A DNA stretch of 24,482 nt from a virus. The translations under genes and the position numbers were made by a program. Shown piece by piece: positions 1-6,743 of this stretch. Each line of letters starts with the position of its first letter. The first letter of the stretch is position 1. A model generated the notes under the pieces. That model did not search any database. It worked only from the letters and a program-made list of their open reading frames with translations, and was not told the origin of the DNA. The DNA lies in IMG/VR virus record IMGVR_UViG_3300025930_000367, positions 1-24,482 of that record. One strand, written 5' to 3'.

Positions 1-413
1 TGCCACATCGACGCTGCAATTGAGCCTTCCAGGCCTTCCCGCTCAGGTGGAGTCGGCGGGTTCACCCTCTCATCAAGCACGAGCGGCGGCGGCTCAGTAT
101 GCGTCTCTTGAGTCGGCATCGCCAGCCTCGACTCGACCGGGTGCTGATAATCACCAGGCTGCACAACCGGCGGTGCCGTAGCCAACGCAGGAGGAATAGC
201 CGGCGCCGGTGTCGGCGGCAATCTCAAGCCAGTAAGTCCTTGTAGCCAGCCCGGCCCACCAGCCATGAAGCTGTCCGACCGCTCTGCCGGCTGATCCTCT
301 GGCGGATATGTGAAGTTCGGAAAACCAATCCTCTCTCTATCCTGAGGCGTTGCGCCGTAAGCAGCGAGTAATGCTGCTTGCTGTGCCGCAGCTTCTTCCT
401 CAGGAGTCGGCAT
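1..413 (-). CDS. Pro-rich hypothetical protein, C-terminus off the left edge
   Basis: The frame opens at an ATG at 413 and stays open to the window edge, giving at least 137 residues. It begins MPTPEEEAAAQQAALLAAYG and then becomes rich in proline, with PTPAPAIPPA-type stretches, so it is probably largely disordered. Its ATG overlaps the stop of the upstream gene by one base (TAATG), and a GGAGG site lies about 9 nt upstream of the start. It is the last visible gene of the leftward packaging/structural operon. I do not recognise a family. Position downstream of the large terminase suggests a virion or packaging-associated role, which is inference only. Confidence 0.7.
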   Translation of the reverse strand, partial: MPTPEEEAAAQQAALLAAYGATPQDRERIGFPNFTYPPEDQPAERSDSFMAGGPGWLQGLTGLRLPPTPAPAIPPALATAPPVVQPGDYQHPVESRLAMPTQETHTEPPPLVLDERVNPPTPPEREGLEGSIAASMW

Positions 414-850
414 TACCGTAACCCTCCGAGTCGATTAAGCATAACATCGCTAGAACGCGGCTGTATTTGCGGCCAGCCGGGTACCGGCACAGCAGGATTT
501 CTCAGTGAATTAGCTAGCGTTTCAGGAGAGGCTTCATTCGGGTCCACGCCATAAGCCCGCATAAACTGTTCCATCCAGTACGTTGGATGCTGTGGAGTTT
601 TAAACGTGACGTCCCCTCTTAACGTTTCAGCACCAGATGGCCAGTGATACCGGCCGCCAGCATGCTCATACGGCTCTGGCACCACGCCCGCACGCCAAGC
701 ACCTCTCGTATCGTATTCTGGCGCGTCCAGGTTCGGCGGACCACCAAACTCTTGGTTAATTCCCCTGTACCAATCCCGATAGCCCGGCGAGAACTGCATG
801 TCGTACTGAAAGTTCTGCTCCGGGCTAAGCCCTTCAATCCAGCCGGCCAT
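413..850 (-). CDS. Hypothetical protein of the leftward structural operon
   Basis: This encodes 145 residues starting MAGWIEGLSPEQNFQYDMQF, rich in Trp, Tyr, Pro and Gly, with no signal peptide or membrane segment visible. It lies directly after the 100-residue gene (stop at 851, start at 850) and its own stop overlaps the next ATG, so it is very likely translationally coupled within the operon. The plus-strand frame across it looks like a shadow because the operon runs leftward with consistent overlaps. I cannot assign a family. Location between terminase and downstream structural genes suggests a virion-associated or portal-adjacent protein, unproven. Confidence 0.7.
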   Translation of the reverse strand: MAGWIEGLSPEQNFQYDMQFSPGYRDWYRGINQEFGGPPNLDAPEYDTRGAWRAGVVPEPYEHAGGRYHWPSGAETLRGDVTFKTPQHPTYWMEQFMRAYGVDPNEASPETLANSLRNPAVPVPGWPQIQPRSSDVMLNRLGGLR

Positions 851-1153
851 TTACCGCACTCTTCTCGGTCCAAACCACTCAGTCATCCTGTTGTTCGGCT
901 GCTGCGTTTGCATCGCCTGCCGATAGCGCAGAAGCGCCTGCCCGACTCGTTGCCGCTGCGCATCTTGATCCAGCACAGCAGGATCTACCGGAGCTATCGC
1001 AGACGTGCCACGCGAATTGGGCTGTGGCACTGGCGGTATAGGCCCGAAGGTCTCAGGGGGCGCTTGTGCGGTGCCCGCGCCGCCAAGGAAGCCGGGGAGC
1101 CAACTCTGCCGGCCAGCCCAAGAGCCGATATCATCGAACCAGCCTCCGCTCAT
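851..1153 (-). CDS. Hypothetical protein, 100 aa
   Basis: The protein starts MSGGWFDDIGSWAGRQSWLP, has a Gly/Pro-rich middle and a basic helical C-terminal half (about residues 55-100, QRQRVGQALLRYRQAMQ). Its ATG overlaps the TGA of the upstream HNH gene (ATGA), and a GGAGG site about 8 nt before the ATG lies inside the HNH 3' end. If the HNH gene is an insertion, this gene would originally have followed the large terminase through the same type of overlap. Function unknown; a small structural protein is plausible from context. Confidence 0.68.
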   Translation of the reverse strand: MSGGWFDDIGSWAGRQSWLPGFLGGAGTAQAPPETFGPIPPVPQPNSRGTSAIAPVDPAVLDQDAQRQRVGQALLRYRQAMQTQQPNNRMTEWFGPRRVR

Positions 1154-1512
1154 GGTGCTACCCTCCAGTGATTAGGCCTCCAATTAGGCCCTCGAGATTG
1201 CCGAGTATTCTGCCTACCCATAGCGAACATATCCTGCATATTGTCGCTACGAGTTCCTTCGTAGAGGTGCTCAAAACAAATACAGTGCCGTTTCGTACAA
1301 TCTCGCGTATGGAGCGCGTGCTTGCCGGGGGCTATCTCTCTGCGGAGATAAATTGTCAGCGCCACGCGATGAACTCGTTCTGGCCGCCTACGAAACACGT
1401 AAGCACCATAGCCATTCGGCCTTATATAGCCAGTCCAGAGCAAATGACCGTCTTTCCACTCTGTCATGCTCCAAAAGCGAACCAAATGCGCTTCTGTGAA
1501 ATGTTCCATCAT
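1150..1512 (-). CDS. HNH homing endonuclease, downstream of terminase
   Basis: The product is about 120 residues from the ATG at 1512 (MMEHFTEAHLVRFW). It shows an HNH_3-like order: a WTGYI..NGYGAY strand, an HRVAL helix, the LHTRDC..HCICFEHL histidine/cysteine core and the GTRSDNMQDM tail. HNH proteins of this type nick or cut DNA and are usually selfish homing genes in phages. The longer frame from a TTG at 1527 is less likely, because the ATG overlaps the terminase stop (ATGA) as elsewhere in the operon. The C-terminus WRVAP copies the terminase C-terminus, and the surrounding 18 bp are nearly duplicated at both ends of the gene (see findings). The catalytic core looks intact. Confidence 0.85.
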   Translation of the reverse strand: MMEHFTEAHLVRFWSMTEWKDGHLLWTGYIRPNGYGAYVFRRRPERVHRVALTIYLRREIAPGKHALHTRDCTKRHCICFEHLYEGTRSDNMQDMFAMGRQNTRQSRGPNWRPNHWRVAP

Positions 1513-3179
1513 GGCGCTACCCGCCAACCCTCATTAAATTCCTCTGTATCAACCGGGTCTTCCTGAACTTCGTCCTCATTACCCGATCCAGCCCCCGCAA
1601 CAGGATCGAGGAGCGCGATAGCCCCGGCCAAGCCGTCAGGATGATCATCGTGCACCCCTGATGGGAAGTCCAGGAGCTGACTTTCAAGCTCCGGGATCGG
1701 TACGTAGTGCTGAATATACCCGTTGCTGTACCGAGGCTGCAAAACGCCCTTAATCCGCGTATACTTCGATGTTTTAGAGCCATGTATGATGGGCAGAATG
1801 TCGAAGTAGTGCTTTTTCTTGAACATTTCCGCCCTAATGAGGTGTATCAGCGCCGCCTGATACTGATTTGCCTCCACTCCGTGATGAGATGCGCCGTAGC
1901 GCTTGCTATAATTGAAGAATGCGTCGATAATATCTCTCGGTTTCGCGCCTCTCTGCGCCCAAGGTGCCGGAACGAAGATCCTACCGGTTTTAAGCGACAT
2001 TCCAACGGCATAGACCACCGAGCTATCTGCACGTTTTGCCTCTGAGATGGCCGGATCGCAGTAAACTGCCCAAATCAGGGAGCCATCTTCCGGCGTGGGC
2101 GGCCCGTAGCGGAAAAACCGCTGCTGGAAGATCTGAGTTTCCTCTGCTCGGACCTGATTATGGTATTCCAGGTAGAAAGTTGATAGCTCTCCCGCTCGCG
2201 TGAAGCTCCGTTTTTCTGCTTCCAGCCGCTCTACCGACATATTCTCGGGCCAAATCGGCTTCCCAGCCCGATCAAGGGCTCCAAACCGTATCACACTGAA
2301 CTTCGGGTCGTTAGCCCAAGTCATCAATAGACTTGCTGGATGAAGAACAGTACCAATAACAACCATAGCAGCAAGAGGATCAAGCGCAGGTAGGCATGGA
2401 AGTAGATCCCCATACCCCCAAACGCGCATTTTCTTCCGCTGCTCTTCAGTTGAAACACTTTCTCGGTCCTCCACATCATCGACCTTCACCTTCTGTGGTC
2501 GTATTCCTTGAAGGTTAAGACCTCTGATCTGCGCTCCCGCACCTCTCGCGACCATAGCACAGGAGTTCGTGGTTTCAAAGATGTCAACAGACCAATGCTT
2601 CCCGGTCGAACGCTCTGGTTTAAGTATCCCGAAGTCGTGGAGGATGCGAGTATTCGCCTCGAGTTCTCTTTTAACATTCTCAAGTTGTGTTTCAGCGTGA
2701 GGGGCGGCGTGAGAAACATAAGCTGAAAGCTGAACAAGCTGATAGCAGATATCTCTGATACTATCAGCGATGCCACAAATAGTTGTCTTAGAGAAACCTC
2801 GAGGTAGTAGAACCAAGGTGTGGGTTCCCAAGTACATCCTAAGTATCCCATCTGCACCTCGTTCAAAGATCCTATACGTTTTTCCATCTCGTTCCATTAT
2901 AAAGTTATCAATAATCCAGTCTATATCTCCATATGCCTCTAAAAAAGCAGTCTGTCTTGTCAAAATTGCAAGCAGCCCTCTGTGTACCGGAGGTATAGGA
3001 GCGGGAAACATATGTTCTAGATAGTACCTACAAAAGAGAACTGGGTCATCATAACATGCGGAGACACGCTCTTTAACAGATAGAGCTGCTAACGTAGAAA
3101 GAAGTGCTTCTCCCTTTAACGCTGTCTCCACGACCTCACTCCAGCTCTGTGTAGAACTGCCATAATAGTATTTTCGCAC
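1509..3179 (-). CDS. terL: Terminase large subunit (packaging ATPase and nuclease)
   Basis: This is the DNA-packaging motor. The 556-residue protein has a Walker A motif LLPRGFSKTT (residues 124-133), a Walker B/catalytic segment VKVDDVED (231-238), and a C-terminal RNase H-fold nuclease with acidic residues in YCDPAISE (D375), GVEANQ (E436) and VHDDHPDG (511-515). The length is normal for TerL. The given ATG at 3179 lies 64 nt inside the upstream HNH gene; a GTG at 3131 with GGAG about 7 nt upstream is an alternative. The N-terminal third of the gene is visibly more AT-rich than the C-terminal part, matching the adjacent HNH gene and suggesting co-conversion or imported DNA. The stop overlaps the second HNH gene. 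Confidence 0.93.
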   Translation of the reverse strand: MRKYYYGSSTQSWSEVVETALKGEALLSTLAALSVKERVSACYDDPVLFCRYYLEHMFPAPIPPVHRGLLAILTRQTAFLEAYGDIDWIIDNFIMERDGKTYRIFERGADGILRMYLGTHTLVLLPRGFSKTTICGIADSIRDICYQLVQLSAYVSHAAPHAETQLENVKRELEANTRILHDFGILKPERSTGKHWSVDIFETTNSCAMVARGAGAQIRGLNLQGIRPQKVKVDDVEDRESVSTEEQRKKMRVWGYGDLLPCLPALDPLAAMVVIGTVLHPASLLMTWANDPKFSVIRFGALDRAGKPIWPENMSVERLEAEKRSFTRAGELSTFYLEYHNQVRAEETQIFQQRFFRYGPPTPEDGSLIWAVYCDPAISEAKRADSSVVYAVGMSLKTGRIFVPAPWAQRGAKPRDIIDAFFNYSKRYGASHHGVEANQYQAALIHLIRAEMFKKKHYFDILPIIHGSKTSKYTRIKGVLQPRYSNGYIQHYVPIPELESQLLDFPSGVHDDHPDGLAGAIALLDPVAGAGSGNEDEVQEDPVDTEEFNEGWRVAP

Positions 3180-3574
3180 ACAGCAAACTGTTTTGCAAGT
3201 TTCATTTGTCCATACTTATACGGCACATACAGCTTTAATATTTCAGATATCTGTTCTTTTGTCAGCTTGTACATACGTCCTTGTACAGAAGCATCATACA
3301 TGTTTCGTGCTTGTGTATCAGCCATAAGATGCTCTATGCGGACACATGCACGATTATTACAACTATGTAGTACTCCAAGCTCATTTGGAATAGCTCCGTT
3401 GTGTATGCGATACGCTACCCTATGGGCCAAATGCTGTCCACCAGCATCACGAATAGTAAAAGTACCATAACCATTTGCATTTTTAGGTCCCAGCCACTCA
3501 TAACAAGAGTGAAACGGGATATATGCTATTAGTGCTTCAAATCTGTTTATCGTTTCTGCTGTATAAAATTGCAT
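3116..3574 (-). CDS. HNH homing endonuclease with C-terminal HTH, upstream of terminase
   Basis: This starts at the ATG at 3574 (MQFYTAETINRFEALI), one base after the stop of the preceding gene; longer readings run into that gene and are unlikely. The 152-residue product shows EWLGPKNANGYGTF, an HRVAYRIHNG helix, the HNH core LHSCNNRACVRIEHL and the ARNMYDASVQGR tail. A C-terminal KLTKEQISEILKLY plus helix-turn-helix segment follows, as in homing enzymes with DNA-binding modules. Base composition is clearly AT-rich against the GC-rich neighbours, a sign of recent acquisition. The 3' end overlaps the terminase reading frame by 64 nt, so the terminase start was probably remodelled at insertion. 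Confidence 0.86.
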   Translation of the reverse strand: MQFYTAETINRFEALIAYIPFHSCYEWLGPKNANGYGTFTIRDAGGQHLAHRVAYRIHNGAIPNELGVLHSCNNRACVRIEHLMADTQARNMYDASVQGRMYKLTKEQISEILKLYVPYKYGQMKLAKQFAVCENTIMAVLHRAGVRSWRQR

Positions 3575-3575
3575 A

Positions 3576-4016
3576 CTACATCCCGAAGTTCGTCTGCCTG
3601 ATCGGCGGAGTGAACTGCCGTCCACCCAGGCCGGCCAGTTGCGGAGCCAGCTTCGACACGTCAAACGTATACTGGCTCGGTCCTACCGGCCCACCTGTCG
3701 GCATGTACGGTGCTTGCGGCGGAGAAGGCGGCATACCCGGCCGGACAACGCCTGGAGGTGCGTGCCCGGCCGGCGGAGCCCCCGGCCTCATCTGCGGGCC
3801 AGTCGGCGCGCCGGGGTTCGGCCCTGTCGGCGTAGGCAGCTGCGCTTGCGGCGCTGTTACCTGGTTCGCTATCTGCATCGAAGTATTCGGGTCACCTCCA
3901 GAGAACATCGCCGGCGCGCTCTGCGTAAGCGGAGCCTTGATCAGTCCTGTAAGAAGCTGATCAAGCGGAACTTGGCCCGGCTGTGCCGGGCCAAGACCAG
4001 GAAGACCTCCACCCAT
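3576..4016 (-). CDS. Pro/Gly-rich protein, probably disordered
   Basis: The 146-residue product starts MGGGLPGLGPAQPGQVPLDQ. Residues about 50-115 are dominated by Pro, Gly and Ala (for example GPNPGAPTGPQMRPGAPP), a low-complexity composition typical of disordered virion or linker proteins. It lies 2 nt after the stop of the 4019-4489 gene and 1 nt before the HNH start, so it is co-transcribed. No family is recognised. The long plus-strand frame opposite it lacks domain signal and is treated as a shadow. Confidence 0.62.
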   Translation of the reverse strand: MGGGLPGLGPAQPGQVPLDQLLTGLIKAPLTQSAPAMFSGGDPNTSMQIANQVTAPQAQLPTPTGPNPGAPTGPQMRPGAPPAGHAPPGVVRPGMPPSPPQAPYMPTGGPVGPSQYTFDVSKLAPQLAGLGGRQFTPPIRQTNFGM

Positions 4017-4018
4017 CC

Positions 4019-4489
4019 TTACGGACCACTCCGAACGCCAGTAGCCCGGTTCGTCGTCATTCCTGCCTGAAGCGAAGTCGCCGTCGTACCAGCTGGCGGT
4101 GGGATCGGCAGATCCGCCGGGTCTGCCGTATAGCCCATATTCTTCAGCACTTTCAGCGCCGCCAGTGCCCGAGTCTCATCCGTCGTACCAGCGAAAGCAA
4201 TCGTTTCTCCCGACTTCGATGTATACCCGCCCACACGCGGCTTCGGAGGTGGTGCCTCCGGCGTAAAATACGTCGGGACGCTCGACCAATCCCTCGGTTC
4301 CTTCTCCCAGTCCCACTCCGCGACGCGCCGGCGGGCCTCCAGAATGTCTTCCGGCTGCTCCGGTTCCATGTAAGCTCCCGTTTCCGGATCGAACGCTGCG
4401 CGTTGCTGCTCCTGCTGCGGGCCGCTGCCGGAAACCGGGCTACGGTTGGGCTGCGGGCCGGCTCGGGGCGGTACTGTAGTTTCTGCCAT
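4019..4489 (-). CDS. Hypothetical protein with disordered N-terminus
   Basis: The product is 156 residues from the ATG at 4489 (MAETTVPPRAGPQPNRSP). An AGGAGG site at 4500-4495 sits 5 nt upstream, which rules out the GTG at 4495 lying inside that site. The N-terminal 50 residues are Pro/Gln-rich; residues about 55-140 look folded (AEWDWEKEPRDWSSVPTYFT, then a GETIAFAGTTDETRALAALKVL segment). It sits between the PEP-CTERM gene and the Pro/Gly-rich gene in the leftward operon. No known family is recognised. Confidence 0.68.
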   Translation of the reverse strand: MAETTVPPRAGPQPNRSPVSGSGPQQEQQRAAFDPETGAYMEPEQPEDILEARRRVAEWDWEKEPRDWSSVPTYFTPEAPPPKPRVGGYTSKSGETIAFAGTTDETRALAALKVLKNMGYTADPADLPIPPPAGTTATSLQAGMTTNRATGVRSGP

Positions 4490-4524
4490 GCTCACCTCCT
4501 ATTTACGAGTTTGTACACGCGGTG

Positions 4525-5205
4525 CTACGCTACAAGGCCCTCCTTCTTCCGCCGGCGCAGAACGCCGAGGCCGAGCAGGCTAGCCCCGAACAGGGCAATT
4601 GAGGCCGGCTCGGGAACCTCGAATGCCGAAGCATTGCCAGAGACGGAAGCTGTAAAGCTGTTGATCGTCTGCCCAGTGTTGCAGCCAGGGTTGCTCGCCG
4701 TGCAGGCCACCAGGCTGACCGGCGGCGCCACGTTAGTAAACGAGAACCCGAGCGCGTTGGGCTCGCCAAGTGCCTGGATAACGCTCGAGGTGAACGTCAC
4801 GTCAGGCGCTGCGACGACAATCTGCACTGCTCCATTCGCGGTCAGCGCGCCGTCAGAAAAACTGCCCGACAGGTAATTGACGGCGCAGCCAGCGGCCGTC
4901 GAGCAGATACTGAAAGTCCCAGCGAACTCCTGGGTGATAAACGGCCCGACAGTGTTCGCGCCGCCGATCGAGTGCGCGCTGACATCCAAAAAGGCACTGA
5001 ACGGCGTAGCCGGACCGTTCGGTGCGATCTGCGTCACGGTGACAGGGATGTCCGTGCCGCCCCAGACTGTCCCAGTGGCGCTAGCCGTGCCGGTGATCGT
5101 GTTTCCGCTGCCCGACTGGCCGTAGGTGATGATAACGTCGGCTGCGGCTGGCTGAACAAGGGCCAGCGCGGCAACAGCGATAGCACCAAACAGAAGCCTC
5201 TTCAT
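4525..5205 (-). CDS. Secreted PEP-CTERM sorting-domain protein
   Basis: The 226-residue protein has a Sec signal peptide (MKRLLFGAIAVAALALVQ, cleavage likely after AAA near residue 22). The mature region is beta-rich with many Gly, Ser, Thr and Asn and Cys pairs in SICSTAAGC and ACTASNPGC. It ends with a textbook PEP-CTERM signal at about residues 197-221: VPEP, a hydrophobic helix (ASIALFGASLLGLGVL) and an RRRKK basic cluster. Known biology: host exosortases recognise this tail and process surface or exopolysaccharide-associated proteins. AGGAG lies about 8 nt before the ATG. It sits inside the phage structural operon, so it is either a cargo (moron) gene altering the host surface or a virion decoration protein; the sequence cannot decide. 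The fold of the central region is not recognised. Confidence 0.9.
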   Translation of the reverse strand: MKRLLFGAIAVAALALVQPAAADVIITYGQSGSGNTITGTASATGTVWGGTDIPVTVTQIAPNGPATPFSAFLDVSAHSIGGANTVGPFITQEFAGTFSICSTAAGCAVNYLSGSFSDGALTANGAVQIVVAAPDVTFTSSVIQALGEPNALGFSFTNVAPPVSLVACTASNPGCNTGQTINSFTASVSGNASAFEVPEPASIALFGASLLGLGVLRRRKKEGLVA

Positions 5206-5245
5206 TTTCTAATCTCCTTTTACGTTCACTCGCGTACCTATCGCA

Positions 5246-5258
5246 CGCCCTTCGGGCG
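5246..5258 (-). other. Short intergenic hairpin
   Basis: CGCCC-TTC-GGGCG forms a 5-bp stem with a 3-nt loop in the gap between the His/Pro-repeat gene and the PEP-CTERM gene. No T-tract follows on the minus strand, so it is more likely an RNA processing or stability element, or a weak terminator, than a full terminator. Confidence 0.45.
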
Positions 5259-5261
5259 GAC

Positions 5262-5816
5262 TTACCGGCGCCTCGGCTGTGCCGACGGCGGTTGAGGCTG
5301 CGGCAGGCCCTGGTCCGGCCCTGGTGGCGGCTGCGGCAGGCCCTGATCCGGCTGCTGCCCGGTGTCAACCACCACCCAGCGGTAGCCGACACTCGGTACC
5401 CAGGCGAGAACGACCACTACGCCCGGGCCTTCCCCTGCGTTCGGCGGGAGCGGTGGCCACACCGTCCCAGGCGGCAGCGCGATCGGATGCGTCGGCGTGC
5501 CCGGGATATAGATCGGGTGCGAAGGCACGCCGGGTGCTGGAGGCGTGTAGATCGGGTGCTCCGGTGTCCCGCCTACTCCCGCGATCGGGTGCTCCGGATG
5601 CACAGGCATCGGAGGCAGAGCGATCGGGTGGCTCGGATGGCCTGCACCAGGCGGGAGACCCTGATCCGGATGGCCAGGCTGTCCGCCGGGTGCGATCGGG
5701 TGAGCCGGATGCCCCGGGCTTGGCCAGATGCCAGTGCCTGGAGGCTGAGGAAGGCCCTGGTCCGGGTATCCGGGCGCTGCACCCAGCGGGATCACAATAC
5801 AGATCATTGGCTTCAT
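5262..5816 (-). CDS. His/Pro-rich repeat protein (HPI and PDQGLP repeats)
   Basis: The 184-residue protein is built from degenerate repeats such as GHPSHPIA, EHPIAGVG, SHPIYIPG and PDQGLPQPP over residues 15-130, followed by a folded-looking segment GVVVVLAWVPSVGYRWVVVD (residues about 131-150) and a second set of PDQGLPQPP repeats. I recall similar HPDQGLP-type proteins in environmental phages, usually without known function. The start at 5816 has AAGGAG 10 nt upstream. The regularly spaced histidines could bind metal, and the polyproline could mediate virion contacts; both are inference. The plus-strand open frames across this GC-rich repeat are shadows. Confidence 0.75.
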   Translation of the reverse strand: MKPMICIVIPLGAAPGYPDQGLPQPPGTGIWPSPGHPAHPIAPGGQPGHPDQGLPPGAGHPSHPIALPPMPVHPEHPIAGVGGTPEHPIYTPPAPGVPSHPIYIPGTPTHPIALPPGTVWPPLPPNAGEGPGVVVVLAWVPSVGYRWVVVDTGQQPDQGLPQPPPGPDQGLPQPQPPSAQPRRR

Positions 5817-5834
5817 TACACTCTGTCTCCTTGT

Positions 5835-6743
5835 TTACGCTGCCTGGAAGTGCCAGGCCACCATGCGCCTTGCTCGCTCCCAACTGCCCGGACCGACCAC
5901 CCAGTAGGGCACGCCCGCCCGCCAGTTCCTCACCGCCTGCACCAAGACCCAGCGGCGCTCCGGCCACACGTCCCGGCAAACGGCCTTGTAACGTAAAAGC
6001 TGTTCCTCTGCCTGCGGGGTCACCGAGAGTTTTGCCTCCACGATCAGCCCCCAGTCCCGGCAAACGCCTACGATGTCTGGACTTGCCCGTGGCCCTACGA
6101 TCGCCCCTTTGGCCGCTGCTTCCCCCCACCAGCCCGCCTCTGCGTTTCCAGAGCGATCGCGACGGCCTGCTTCTGCGGCTTCCCGGCCGCCATTTCGGTC
6201 CGGATGTTCTCCGAAACTGCTTTCTTGGAAGGTGACTTTTTGAGTGGCATGGCTACTCTCCGAGTCTTGGCTACGCAAACCTCGCTCGGGGGTAGGGCGC
6301 AAAGCGCCCTCTCCCCCCCTCGCTAACTGCTTCCCTTCTACCGGAGGCCCTTGATCGCCCGGCCGACTGGCATTCCCGGCATCCCTGGCATCGGTGGGCC
6401 GCCCGGGGGAAGGGCTCCTGGCGGCATAGGTACGTCGGGCGGCATCCCCGGCGGGCCTGGCGGTAACTGGCCCGGCCCAGGGATAGCCGGTGGACGTGAG
6501 CCCTGGCCTCTCGGCCTCGACTTCGGTGGTCTCTTCGGTGCTGGCATCTTTGCCTCCGCATTGCGGCCCGCCTACGGCGGGGCTGGTAAAGCTAAGGTTC
6601 TGGAACCACGGGTTGCGAAGCAGCATCATCTCGGGCCATAGCGTCGGCTGTATTCGACATAGATACTCCCACACCTTCCTCTCGTGCCGGAGACCCCGCT
6701 GCTGAGAAGGAGTCATCCTGCCGATCACTGGCTTTGGAGGAGC
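5835..6743 (-). CDS. PD-(D/E)XK nuclease reading frame, apparently interrupted
   Basis: One frame runs from 6869 to 5835; the most sensible ATG is at 6743 (MAPPKPVIGRMTPSQQRGLR), though no good ribosome site is visible. The N-terminal part (RHERKVWEYL..LLRNPWFQ) and the C-terminal part (ASPDIVGV..LIVEAKL, then AEEQLLRYKAV..RRWVLVQAVRN) look like two halves of one small nuclease domain, with PD and E-x-K catalytic residues present. Between them lie about 150 residues of Ser/Gly/Arg-rich sequence that read like out-of-frame translation of two small genes (6338-6547 and 6095-6250). The 5' end overlaps the terminase small-subunit candidate in another frame. It may be a nuclease split by in-frame insertion of two genes, or one protein with a non-folded insert. 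Confidence 0.5.
   Translation of the reverse strand, partial: APPKPVIGRMTPSQQRGLRHERKVWEYLCRIQPTLWPEMMLLRNPWFQNLSFTSPAVGGPQCGGKDASTEETTEVEAERPGLTSTGYPWAGPVTARPAGDAARRTYAARSPSPGRPTDARDAGNASRPGDQGPPVEGKQLARGGEGALRPTPERGLRSQDSESSHATQKVTFQESSFGEHPDRNGGREAAEAGRRDRSGNAEAGWWGEAAAKGAIVGPRASPDIVGVCRDWGLIVEAKLSVTPQAEEQLLRYKAVCRDVWPERRWVLVQAVRNWRAGVPYWVVGPGSWERARRMVAWHFQAA
6095..6250 (-). CDS. Small basic DUF6496-like protein
   Basis: The 51-residue protein starts MPLKKSPSKKAVSENIRTEM and continues AAGKPQKQAVAIALETQRR before a Gly/Lys/Arg tail ending at a TAG. It matches the widespread small phage/bacterial family with the pattern MP.KKG.S.K..S.NI.TE..AGKP.KQAVAIAL (the DUF6496 type, from memory). GGAG lies 7 nt before the ATG. 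Basic residues suggest nucleic-acid contact, but the family function is not established. It is entirely nested inside the nuclease reading frame in a different frame. Confidence 0.78.
   Translation of the reverse strand: MPLKKSPSKKAVSENIRTEMAAGKPQKQAVAIALETQRRAGGGKQRPKGRS
6294..6310 (-). other. Intergenic hairpin (AGGGCGC stem)
   Basis: A perfect 7-bp stem with a 3-nt loop (AGGGCGC-AAA-GCGCCCT on the plus strand) lies between the 69-residue Pro-rich gene and the DUF6496-like gene. Almost the same sequence occurs at 10199-10214 in another intergenic gap. No T-tract follows on the transcribed strand. Confidence 0.55.
6338..6547 (-). CDS. Small Pro/Met-rich protein
   Basis: The 69-residue product starts MPAPKRPPKSRPRGQGSRPP and continues with Pro-Gly-Met repeats (PPMPGMPGMPVG). 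GGAGG lies 5 nt before the ATG, a good ribosome site that supports real translation. It is nested within the nuclease frame and shares its Pro-rich style with 3576-4016 and 5262-5816 of the same operon. Probably disordered; function unknown. Confidence 0.55.
   Translation of the reverse strand: MPAPKRPPKSRPRGQGSRPPAIPGPGQLPPGPPGMPPDVPMPPGALPPGGPPMPGMPGMPVGRAIKGLR
6567..6581 (-). other. Intergenic hairpin (CCCGCC stem)
   Basis: CCCGCC-TAC-GGCGGG forms a 6-bp stem with a 3-nt loop between the stop of the terminase small-subunit candidate and the ribosome site of the Pro-rich gene. It could mark an mRNA boundary. No T-tract is present. Confidence 0.45.

Noticed and set aside
644-1171. 175-residue plus-strand open frame
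   Set aside because: It is antisense to two coupled minus-strand genes and is Arg/Pro/His-rich with no ribosome site.
3983-4876. 297-residue plus-strand open frame
   Set aside because: It is antisense to two genes with good ribosome sites, one with a complete PEP-CTERM architecture; its Arg/Cys-rich composition indicates a shadow.
5279-6235. 318-residue plus-strand open frame
   Set aside because: It lies opposite the His/Pro-repeat and nuclease genes, has Arg/Pro/Ala-biased composition typical of antisense of GC-rich DNA, and shows no domain.
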